Shown: positions 7,394 through 13,815 of the stretch, in pieces
How positions within the stretch are numbered: the first letter of the stretch is position 1
Layout of the letters: every line of letters begins with the position of its first letter
NCBI GenBank assembly: GCA_003542385.1
Contig: DPKT01000083.1
Location: 1 to 14,276, forward strand
Source: Desulfomicrobium sp.
GTDB lineage: Bacteria; Desulfobacterota; Desulfovibrionia; Desulfovibrionales; Desulfomicrobiaceae
Direction: 5' to 3'
Length of the DNA stretch: 14,276 nucleotides
Position numbers and translations under genes: made by a program
The notes under the pieces: generated by a model
The model's database searches: none
Seen by the model: the letters and a program-made list of their open reading frames with translations, nothing else
Told to the model about the DNA's origin: nothing

Positions 7394-10054
7394 TCACGAA
7401 CCTGACGGGAGCTGTTTCAGTAATTTTTCCGCTTCACTGCGTCCCTCGAAGTCCCCTTTCTCGAGGGCGGCTTCCAAAGAAGACCTCGCTTCGGGTATGT
7501 TGCCAATCCCCGCCTGAGCCAACCCCTTGTGGTATAGAATGACCGGATTGCCCGGGGAGAGCGCCAGGGCCCGCTCCAGAATGGGAAGCCCTTTCTCGGG
7601 TTCTTTGTTTCGGAGCAGGGCGTAGCCCAGGGTGTCCATGACCAGGGCATTGCCGATGGCCCGCGTATAGGCGGACGTGGCCAGGGTCACGGCCTGGGAG
7701 CTGGTCTCCTCGCTTTCGGCCAGGAGAATAGCAAGGTTGTTCAATGCCGGGACATGGTCCTCGCGAATCTCCAGAGCCTGCCGGTACGTGCGGATGGCAT
7801 CCTGGTCCCGGCCTTGCAGCTGCAGGGCCCAGCCCATCCCGGTCAGGGCGTCGACGCTGGCGGGGGCGATGGACAACGCCTTTTCGAAGCTTTCGAGAGC
7901 CTTTGCCGTCTCGCGCCCACGGGCCTGCAGCTCGCCCAGGGGGATCCAAAGGCGGGCATTGCCCGGTTCCAGCGCCAACCCCTTGCGCAAGGCCTCCTCC
8001 GCCCCGGCGCGGTCGCCACGGGCCTCGAGCACCCAGGCCAGCGGCAGGAAAGACTGGGCTTTGCCCGGCGCAAGGGCGATATGCTGACGGGCGGCCTCCT
8101 CGGCCTTGTCGAACTCCCCGAAGGCCACAAAGGCCCGCGACTTCTCCATCGTGCCCGCCAAGGGATCGGCGGCCTCGAGCTGTCCGAAGAGGACCATGGC
8201 CCTGTCCTTCTCCCCGCGCGAAACATGCAGCTTCGCCTTGGCCACCACGAGCCCGAGATTGCCGGGCCTGGCCGTCAGCTCCTGCTCCAGGACCGCCAAC
8301 GCCTGGTCGCTCTTGCCGTGGCGCTGCAAGAAGGCCGCGAGCATGTGCGGAGCACCCGGGTCGTCTGCCTGACGGGCCTTTTCCAGCCGATCCTCCGCCG
8401 CCTGGACCTGTCCCATGGCCTCCAGAACGATGGCCGAGGCCACAAGCGCGCGGGCATCTCCAGGCTCCACGCCGAGGGCCAGGTTGTACTGATCGAGGGC
8501 TTCTTCCTGACGCCCCTGGGAGAGCTTGAGAATGGCTGTGTTGTAATACGTCTGCAGGTAGTCGGGATCGGCCTGGCGGGCCTTGAGGAAATAGGCCTCC
8601 GCCCTGGCGCTGTCCTTGTCGACCAGGACGGACTTGGCCAGTGCGTTGTACAGAACGGCGTCGGCCTTGCTGCCGGTAATTCCGTCGGCAAGGATCTTGC
8701 CGGCCTCAACGCCTCTCCCCTCGCGCATGTAGTGGGCGTGCAGGGCCAGCCTCGCCTCGACGGCCCTTGGGGAAACCTCCACAGCCTTGAGCAGCTCCCC
8801 TTCCCCGCCGGCGTCCCCAAGGGAAAGTTTGAGCAGGCCGCTGCGGAATAGCAGGCCGTAATGGGCGGGAGCGAGCCCGAGGGCTTTGCCGTACTGCGCG
8901 ATCGCCTCCTGCGGCCGGCCCTGGAGAAGTTGGGCGTCGCCCTTGATGGCCGGCCCCCTGAAGTCCTCGGGGGAAAGCTGCGCCAGCTTGTCGGCCACCG
9001 CCTCCGCTTCGGACCCGCGCCGCTGGCGCAGGAATATCTCCGCCTGCATGATCAGCGGCTGAACAAAGCCGGGATTATAGTCGATAACGGTCTGGAACTG
9101 TGTCAGGGCCATCTCCAGCTTGCCCTGGTAGTAGAAGGTCAGGCCAAGAAGGTAGTACGTTTCCAGGTCGGGCTGGATGATGATGGATTTCTGCAGAGAG
9201 GCCGCGGCCTCGTCGTACCGGCCCTCGCGGGCCATCCAGAGACCCAGGAGACGATGCCCCTCGGGTTTGTCCGGAAATTCCTTGATCATGTTTTCGGCGG
9301 ACAACCTGACCTGATCCCCCTGCCCCCGGTCCATGAGCAGACTGCCTTCCTTGTATCTGGCGAAGAGGTCGCTGGGATAGGCTGTGGCAAGGCGCCCGTA
9401 GGTATCGAGCATGCCTTCGGGGTTTTTCCGGCGCGACTGCAGCTGTGCCAGAATGTGCAGGCCGCTCTGATTTTTGGGGTCCTTGGCGAGCACGTCGTCG
9501 ATCACGCCCGCGGCCTCGTCCCACATGGCCTGCCCCATGAACGTGCGTGCCAGGGACAGGCGCGCTGAAAGCCTGTCCGGGTGCAGGGACACGGCCTTCT
9601 CCAGATGCTCCTGGGCGCTTTTCAGGTCGCCGGACAAGGTAGCGGATACGGCAAGCTCCTCAAGTGCCGCCGCATCGTCGGGATGATCCTTCAGAAACTC
9701 CGTGAGCAGCGGAACGGCCACGGCCGGCTTGTTCTGAAAATTGGCCACCCGGGCCAGTTGAAACGAGACGCGCGCGTCATGCGGGTTCTGCAGTTGGAGC
9801 TTCTGGAATTCGCGCTCGGCCTGATCGACCTTGCCAGTTTCAAGGTAGGCGAGACCGAGGTTGAAACGCGCCTCCGCGTAATTCGGGTCCTTTTCCAGGG
9901 CGTTCTTGAAATGGACGATGGCGCCGTTGTAATTCCCTTGCTGGAACAATCCTTCGCCGCCAGTGTTCAAGACCTCTTTGGTATTCTCTTTGCACGAAAC
10001 CGCACCCATGAACAGGAGAAGAATTGAGATCGCGGCAATGACTGGTCTCATCAT
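7394..10054 (-). CDS. prsT: PEP-CTERM system TPR-repeat lipoprotein PrsT
   Basis: An 886-residue protein, close to the usual length of the PEP-CTERM-associated TPR lipoprotein family (TIGR02917). It has a lipoprotein signal peptide (hydrophobic 4-18, AVSC with the lipid-bearing Cys at 21). Tandem tetratricopeptide repeats fill nearly the whole rest; recurrent A-x-x-x-L-G and DPNYAEARFNLGLAYLETG-type units are visible from about residue 38 to 880. It is therefore predicted to be a membrane-tethered periplasmic scaffold for the exopolysaccharide/PEP-CTERM machinery; its molecular role is not established. AGGAGG lies 4 bases upstream of the ATG at 10054 and 7 bases upstream of a second ATG at 10051, so either could be used. 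It is the first gene of the minus-strand set and faces the AT-rich control region. Confidence 0.93.
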   Translation of the reverse strand: MMRPVIAAISILLLFMGAVSCKENTKEVLNTGGEGLFQQGNYNGAIVHFKNALEKDPNYAEARFNLGLAYLETGKVDQAEREFQKLQLQNPHDARVSFQLARVANFQNKPAVAVPLLTEFLKDHPDDAAALEELAVSATLSGDLKSAQEHLEKAVSLHPDRLSARLSLARTFMGQAMWDEAAGVIDDVLAKDPKNQSGLHILAQLQSRRKNPEGMLDTYGRLATAYPSDLFARYKEGSLLMDRGQGDQVRLSAENMIKEFPDKPEGHRLLGLWMAREGRYDEAAASLQKSIIIQPDLETYYLLGLTFYYQGKLEMALTQFQTVIDYNPGFVQPLIMQAEIFLRQRRGSEAEAVADKLAQLSPEDFRGPAIKGDAQLLQGRPQEAIAQYGKALGLAPAHYGLLFRSGLLKLSLGDAGGEGELLKAVEVSPRAVEARLALHAHYMREGRGVEAGKILADGITGSKADAVLYNALAKSVLVDKDSARAEAYFLKARQADPDYLQTYYNTAILKLSQGRQEEALDQYNLALGVEPGDARALVASAIVLEAMGQVQAAEDRLEKARQADDPGAPHMLAAFLQRHGKSDQALAVLEQELTARPGNLGLVVAKAKLHVSRGEKDRAMVLFGQLEAADPLAGTMEKSRAFVAFGEFDKAEEAARQHIALAPGKAQSFLPLAWVLEARGDRAGAEEALRKGLALEPGNARLWIPLGELQARGRETAKALESFEKALSIAPASVDALTGMGWALQLQGRDQDAIRTYRQALEIREDHVPALNNLAILLAESEETSSQAVTLATSAYTRAIGNALVMDTLGYALLRNKEPEKGLPILERALALSPGNPVILYHKGLAQAGIGNIPEARSSLEAALEKGDFEGRSEAEKLLKQLPSGS

Positions 10055-10453
10055 TCAACCTCCTCAAAACGGTTGGTCTGGAACGGGTCATGATATGCGG
10101 GAATGTCCTGCAGGAATGAGTGTGTCGCAGAGTTCGGCAAGAATCCGTCAGGCATGGGGTGCTCCCTCCGAGATGTTTTCAGCGGAAGCGCTGTATTCGC
10201 GTTGCAGAAGTCCCTATTTCCGACAAATTGAATACGAATTAATTTACACTCTTTCTCAATGATGATTTCTGATACTGCCAGTCAGGTTAATAAAGAATTC
10301 ATGTCAATTTTAGTCAGCCAAAATCGTCGAGCATTAGACGCTAATTTATTTTATAGCCGACTACTGATTTCATGGAAAGGATGAATATTTTATGCTTTAT
10401 ATCGTTTTTTTTTTCCTATTGTTTTCCAGACAATTATAAATTGATTTTTTTAA

Positions 10454-10630
10454 ATGTATGACTTGCAAAGAACGAATTTCGTGCCAGACTGAAAAGCGTC
10501 TAACAAATAATGTAAGACAATTTTTAACAATTATTCAGAATAATAAATCCATGCACTCCTTTGATGCTTTCAACATCAAATTTTAGTTACGGATATTTTA
10601 TTTTTATTTTATAATAGTGATGTAAGACTT
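10454..10630 (+). repeat. three direct copies of ATGTAWGAC
   Basis: ATGTATGACTT begins at 10454, ATGTAAGACAA at 10510 and ATGTAAGACTT at 10620, all in the same orientation, spaced 56 and 110 bases apart (about 5.3 and 10.5 helical turns). They lie 460-640 bp upstream of the sigma-54 element. They may be activator-binding sites, but nothing in the sequence proves it, and short AT-rich words recur by chance. Confidence 0.35.
10560..10580. repeat. 21-bp perfect dyad, TTTGATG-N7-CATCAAA
   Basis: A 7-bp perfect inverted repeat with a 7-base spacer (CTTTCAA), near the middle of the AT-rich segment and roughly equidistant from prsT and the PEP-CTERM gene. The layout (arms centred 14 bp apart) suits a dimeric DNA-binding protein better than a terminator, since the stem is weak. 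Candidate operator or enhancer site. Confidence 0.35.
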
Positions 10631-11088
10631 TTTTTTCAGCTTGTTTCAACACAGAAAAAATAGTATTTTTTCAATATTTTTTTCCGAAAAGTATGAGATA
10701 GGCATTGCCCGGATTTTGGGGCCGTGCCCACCACCAAGCTTTGAAGGCGATCACCGCCCCCTGCCCCCTCCTCACACTCTTGCGCTCTTTCGTTCCGCCC
10801 AATGGTTCCATCGCGTGGCTATTCGAAGCCTGCGGACTGTGCTGCCGGCAGGGGTGATTTTACACATGGAAAGATTTCCGACAGCCGAATCGATTAACCT
10901 TACAGAGGAAGTGGGAGATTTTCTGCAATCGACGGCAGAAAAGAGGACAGTGGCCTGGGGTGATTGAAAACCGAATCGAGGCGAATTGATCCGGGGGCAG
11001 GGTCAGTATAAATTTTTCCCGAATTGACGGGATGTTATGACACCTACTTGAAAGTCATGCACCGATTTGGCGACGAAAAACAATCCGC

Positions 11089-11104
11089 TGGTCTGGCTTT
11101 TGCT
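11089..11104 (+). promoter_or_regulatory. sigma-54 (RpoN) -24/-12 promoter of the PEP-CTERM gene
   Basis: TGGTCTGGCTTTTGCT fits the TGGCACG-N4-TTGCW pattern with the invariant GG (11090-11091) and GC (11102-11103) exactly 10 bases apart and a perfect TTGCT -12 half. Transcription would begin near 11115, giving a leader of roughly 35 bases before the ATG at 11151. RpoN plus the PrsK/PrsR two-component pair is the known control route for PEP-CTERM genes in exosortase A systems, so location and motif agree. The -24 half is imperfect after TGG. Confidence 0.68.
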
Positions 11105-11150
11105 CCAACAGGTTTGAATTCCTTTACCCAAACCTTTGAAGAGGTGTGTC

Positions 11151-11798
11151 ATGAAAAAAGTATTGATTCTTGCTGTTCTAGTGATCTTCGGAGCGGTAGC
11201 TAGTGTTCAGGCAGCGTTTTATAACAATCCTGCGGAATACTGGTGGAATGGATATTCAATTGATGGACTATATAGATACAGCGTGGCAGATACACCGGTA
11301 AATGCCTACAAAGGATTTATTTCTTCTGACTATACAGGTTACTATATTGGAACATTTGCAGGAAATACGAACACCGGCGCTCCTGGAGATGAGGATGTTC
11401 TTGTTGGCTTGGCAAGTTACTATTTCAGTAATGTGATAGGCGGAAGCCTTTCTATTGAATCAATCTTGAAGGTTGATGGTATGAGTGGAACGGATGGAGC
11501 GCTTACAGTCACTTCAGATCCCGGAGGCTTAACAGGGGAATGGAGCCTTGCAAGTCCGTATCAGTTTGGTTTTTATGCAGTCAAAGGTGCCACTGAATTT
11601 GCCCTCTACTATGTACTGCCGCCACAGTCATCCGGAGATTGGACCACACGGCATCTGCTGAACAACGGCGGCCAAATACCGCAAATATCTCACCTGTCCG
11701 GCTTGACCACGACCACGGTTGTCCCTGAACCCGGCACCGCAATGCTGCTCGGTCTCGGCCTTCTGGGATTGGGCGCCGTCGCCCGCCGCCGCAGATAG
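11151..11798 (+). CDS. PEP-CTERM sorting-domain protein
   Basis: A 215-residue secreted protein. It has a signal peptide (1-21, cleavage after SVQA), a mature part rich in Tyr, Gly, Ser and Thr with no Cys, and a textbook PEP-CTERM tail: VPEPGT at 191-196, a Gly/Leu transmembrane stretch and a final RRRR. Exosortase A recognises this tail, cleaves it and releases or transfers the protein to the cell surface or exopolysaccharide. The segment with ALYYV, a later W-T-x-x-L-L-N and SHLS before the tail is a pattern I associate with many PEP-CTERM cargo proteins; no enzymatic domain is visible. An upstream in-frame TTG at 11136 exists, but the ATG at 11151 has GAGG 6-7 bases upstream and a proper signal peptide start. 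The gene stands alone between a sigma-54 element and a strong terminator. GC is about 44% over 11221-11640 but about 69% over the tail. Confidence 0.93.
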   Translation: MKKVLILAVLVIFGAVASVQAAFYNNPAEYWWNGYSIDGLYRYSVADTPVNAYKGFISSDYTGYYIGTFAGNTNTGAPGDEDVLVGLASYYFSNVIGGSLSIESILKVDGMSGTDGALTVTSDPGGLTGEWSLASPYQFGFYAVKGATEFALYYVLPPQSSGDWTTRHLLNNGGQIPQISHLSGLTTTTVVPEPGTAMLLGLGLLGLGAVARRRR

Positions 11799-11822
11799 GG
11801 CTTAGATCAACACCTCTTTATG

Positions 11823-11859
11823 GGCCGGGAGGCAGTTACCTCCCGGCCTTTTTTATTTT
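11823..11859 (+). terminator. intrinsic terminator of the PEP-CTERM gene
   Basis: A perfect 10-bp stem, GGCCGGGAGG (11823-11832) with CCTCCCGGCC (11839-11848), loop CAGTTA, is followed by six T, an A and four T. It begins 24 bp after the stop codon. No comparable A-rich tail on the other side makes it a good terminator for the convergent PilZ gene, though the stem could serve both. Confidence 0.95.
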
Positions 11860-12084
11860 CATGCCCTAAGTCCGACTAAGTCCGGTCCGGCAATCGAGAT
11901 TTTCTGATGTAAACTTAGTCGACGACTGATGCGCAGGGCGCGCTCCGATCGTCAGGCATGACGAATCGATCGGCGCGGGCGTCGTGACCGGACTCAACGC
12001 CAGCGCATTCCGACCGCTCAATGCGACAGATGACACGAATGGGGCAGAACCGAAATCGCTTCTGGATGTGACGAATCTCAGGGC

Positions 12085-12417
12085 TTAAGGACGCTCGGAG
12101 AAAACATGGGGGGAAATCCTGGTGGCCAGTTCGACGCCGGCGTTGAACAGGGCGCCGAAACTTCCTTCCTGCCTGGCGCACCAGCGAACCATGCCGACGC
12201 AGACGGGGATGCCGTGCACGGCATTTACCGGCGTGTCAGGGAAGAGCTTCACCGCCACGGCGTCGCCTGGGGAGAGGCTGTGATCGAGTTCGAGTAAGAG
12301 GCCGTTGTCGCTGTAATTGATCACTCGCGACGTCACGGGCTCCCGGCTCGAAAAGAGGTGGTCGACGGCACACCCGGCCAGGGCCGGTTTACGCGGTGAT
12401 CTGCGTTTCTCCTGCAC
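12085..12417 (-). CDS. single-domain PilZ protein (cyclic-di-GMP receptor)
   Basis: A 110-residue cytoplasmic protein. It has the two PilZ nucleotide-binding motifs: RxxxR near the N-terminus (R5-R9 in KRRSPRK) and NxSxxG (NYSDNG, 34-39). Beta-rich sequence follows with GDAVAVKLF and a closing GALFNAGVEL. Proteins of this type bind cyclic di-GMP and switch motility, secretion or exopolysaccharide systems through protein contacts. The start is a GTG at 12417, supported by AGGAG about 6 bases upstream. The gene is convergent with the PEP-CTERM gene, and the bamD hairpin lies upstream, so it is probably transcribed alone from within 12418-12560. Its partner cannot be read from sequence; the nearby exopolysaccharide locus makes EPS control an attractive inference. 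Confidence 0.88.
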   Translation of the reverse strand: MQEKRRSPRKPALAGCAVDHLFSSREPVTSRVINYSDNGLLLELDHSLSPGDAVAVKLFPDTPVNAVHGIPVCVGMVRWCARQEGSFGALFNAGVELATRISPHVFSERP

Positions 12418-12560
12418 TCGATGCTCCTGGTTCCGTGATGATTCCGGACAGTTCGGCCGCCGTGGATGCCGCTGCGGCCAGAAGGATGCAAACGTGCTTG
12501 CCTAAGCCAAACACCCACTTGGAGGCTTGCACATTGCACGCCAATATGCGCCGAAGCGGG

Positions 12561-12612
12561 AGAAAACACGCGGCGGTTTTGAAGGGCTCATGTCATCCTT
12601 CAAAACCGCCGC
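12561..12612 (-). terminator. hairpin, probable bamD terminator
   Basis: A perfect 16-bp inverted repeat: GCGGCGGTTTTGAAGG (12570-12585) and its complement (12597-12612), with an 11-base loop. On the minus strand it is followed by GTGTTTTCT, a modest T tail; on the plus strand no T run follows. It lies 36 bp after the bamD stop, so it most likely ends the bamD transcript. Confidence 0.7.
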
Positions 12613-12648
12613 AACAGCATACTCAGAAAGCGTCTCGGGCACTCTCGC

Positions 12649-13362
12649 TCAGAGCCAGTCGAAATACGGCTTGATCTTGCTCGGGTGCCTCTTGGTATCG
12701 TTCTCCTGCTCCTGGGCGTAGAACCAGGCCGCCTTGGCGCGGGTTTCGGCGGTCTGGGCGATGTCCGTCAGGTCGGGGAAATTGTCGAGGACGTACTTGT
12801 AGCGGGCCCAGGCGGCGCCGTACTGCTCGGTCTTGTAGTAGAAATCCGCAACGTAGAGCTCGTGCTCGGCGATGAGCCGGCGGCACTTCTGGATGTATTC
12901 CAGGGACTGTTCGCGGTAGGCGCTCTTGGGGTAGCCGTCCGCCACCCGCTTGAAGGACTCGATGGCCTCGGACAACTGGGTCTGGGGCAGGTCGATGGAC
13001 TTGTGGGAGTTGAACTTGTTTACGCCGATCTGGAAGAGGACGTAGTCGATCTGTTCATGCCGCGGGTGCATGGACAGGAACTCCTCGTAGATATCCACGG
13101 CTTCGAGGTACTGGCGGTCCAGGGAGTAGGCGTCGCCGAGCATGAGGCGGGCGTCCATGGCGAAGGGGCTGAACGGGTAGCGATCGTTCAGCTTGACCAG
13201 GGAGTCGATGGCCTGCGCATAGTCCTTGTCCTGCATGGACGCGCGGGCGTTCTCGAAAAGCTCCTGGGCCGTGTCCTCGGGCGGGGTCAGGAAATAGTAG
13301 TCGATGGCCCCGCAGCCGTTCAGAAGAAGGACCAGGGTAAAAAGAAGCAGTTTGGTGCGCAT
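12649..13362 (-). CDS. bamD: outer-membrane protein assembly factor BamD
   Basis: A 237-residue lipoprotein. It has a short signal peptide with lipobox LLNGC (Cys 17), followed by TPR-like helices typical of the BamD/YfiO/ComL family: EDTAQELFENARASMQDKDY, AIDSLVKLNDRYPFSPFAMDARL, then YLEAVDIYEEFLSMHPRHE and YPKSAYREQSLEYIQKCR. It is an essential-type member of the BAM complex that folds beta-barrels such as the one encoded at 173-1399. The open frame extends upstream to 13482, but the ATG at 13362 begins directly with the signal peptide and has AGG about 10 bases upstream, so I chose it. It lies 129 bp after trxA, with a hairpin between, and is followed by its own hairpin. Confidence 0.92.
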   Translation of the reverse strand: MRTKLLLFTLVLLLNGCGAIDYYFLTPPEDTAQELFENARASMQDKDYAQAIDSLVKLNDRYPFSPFAMDARLMLGDAYSLDRQYLEAVDIYEEFLSMHPRHEQIDYVLFQIGVNKFNSHKSIDLPQTQLSEAIESFKRVADGYPKSAYREQSLEYIQKCRRLIAEHELYVADFYYKTEQYGAAWARYKYVLDNFPDLTDIAQTAETRAKAAWFYAQEQENDTKRHPSKIKPYFDWL

Positions 13363-13423
13363 GGCAAAAACCTGGCTAATGGTGAAGGATGCGCCGGGCC
13401 GCGGATCATGGGACGGGGCTCGG

Positions 13424-13464
13424 CAAAGAACGAGGGCGGCTGCGTATCCGCGCGGCCACCCTCG
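13424..13464 (-). terminator. candidate intrinsic terminator between trxA and bamD
   Basis: On the minus strand CGAGGGTGGC pairs with GCCGCCCTCG (a 10-bp stem with one G-U pair). The 14-base loop can form an inner GCG/CGC pairing, and TTCTTTG follows the stem. It lies 27 bp after the trxA stop and would separate tsaD-trxA from bamD. The T tail is short, so read-through is possible. Confidence 0.6.
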
Positions 13465-13491
13465 GTTAGGGACGATCAGCAACCTCAGGAA

Positions 13492-13812
13492 CTAGAGGGC
13501 CTTGTCATTGAGCATCTGTTTCAAGCTGGCCTTGGACACGGCTCCGGTGACCTGTTCGACCACTTCGCCGTTCTTGAAAAGGATCAGCGTGGGGATGGCG
13601 CGGATGCCGAACTTGCTCGGTGTGGCCGGGTTCTCGTCGACATTCATCTTCATGATGGCGACCTTGCCCTCGAACTCCTGGGTCAGTTCATCGATGACAG
13701 GAGCGATGGCCCTGCACGGCCCGCACCACGGCGCCCAAAAATCCACCAGCACCGGGAGATCAGATTTCAAAACTTCAGTGTCGAATCCGGCATCGTTCAC
13801 TTGAGCAGCCAT
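13492..13812 (-). CDS. trxA: thioredoxin
   Basis: A 106-residue cytoplasmic thioredoxin of standard length, reducing protein disulfides. The active site WCGPC is at residues 29-33 (Cys 30 and 33), preceded by VDFWAP. The conserved cis-Pro is in AIPT (Pro 74), and FKNGEVVEQVTGAVSK matches the family C-terminal part. It starts 3 bp after the tsaD stop, and its AAGGAG ribosome-binding site is formed by the last two tsaD codons, so the two genes are translationally coupled. No thioredoxin reductase gene follows it here; a probable terminator does. Confidence 0.97.
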   Translation of the reverse strand: MAAQVNDAGFDTEVLKSDLPVLVDFWAPWCGPCRAIAPVIDELTQEFEGKVAIMKMNVDENPATPSKFGIRAIPTLILFKNGEVVEQVTGAVSKASLKQMLNDKAL

Positions 13813-13815
13813 TAT

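Larger units (their letters stand above)
10261..10680. other. AT-rich control segment
   Basis: Counting bases gives 115 G+C in 420 (27%), against about 60% in the surrounding genes. It holds many A/T tracts of 6-10 bases, three near-identical ATGTAWGAC motifs and a 21-bp dyad. Such a segment could be a bendable enhancer region for a sigma-54 activator, a nucleoid-protein silencing site, or transferred DNA. A perfect TATAAT at 10610-10615 (plus strand) lacks a good -35, and a perfect TTGACA on the minus strand (10307-10302) lacks a -10. Confidence 0.55.
10055..11088. other. long divergent intergenic region, no convincing gene
   Basis: About 1 kb separates prsT (minus strand) from the PEP-CTERM gene (plus strand). 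It has three parts: a moderately GC-rich leader (10055-10240), a very AT-rich core (10261-10680) and a GC-richer block (about 10700-10990). The last contains a plus-strand open frame (10641-10967, TTG start). That frame crosses the composition boundary, has no ribosome-binding site and shows no recognisable family. Its final 33 codons (ATG at 10866) look slightly more gene-like and could be a decayed remnant. I see no tRNA, rRNA or insertion sequence. Promoters for both flanking units must lie here; only the sigma-54 element at its right edge is convincing. Confidence 0.6.

Noticed and set aside
10152..10165. A minus-strand GG-N10-GC pair upstream of prsT as a sigma-54 promoter
   Set aside because: Spacing is right (GGAGCA...ATGC), but only about half the consensus positions match, and the -12 half lacks TTGC. 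It is too weak to annotate, although a sigma-54 promoter for the operon would be biologically sensible.
10334..10503. Inverted 8-mers TTAGACGC (10334) and GCGTCTAA (10496)
   Set aside because: An 8-bp inverted match is expected by chance within several hundred bases; no further extension on either side.
10641..10967. A 108-codon plus-strand open frame in the intergenic region
   Set aside because: TTG start without a ribosome-binding site, spans a sharp composition change, and shows no recognisable domain. I mention it only as a possible remnant.
11866..11885. Tandem 10-mer CTAAGTCCGA/CTAAGTCCGG after the PEP-CTERM terminator
   Set aside because: Only two units and no further context; too short to call a functional repeat.
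11915..12181. An 88-codon minus-strand open frame overlapping the 3' part of the PilZ gene
   Set aside because: It overlaps the PilZ gene in another frame, and has no ribosome-binding site or recognisable motif.
12488..12502. A -24/-12-like element upstream of the PilZ gene
   Set aside because: GG and GC are 11 bases apart instead of 10, a spacing that RpoN holoenzyme does not normally accept.
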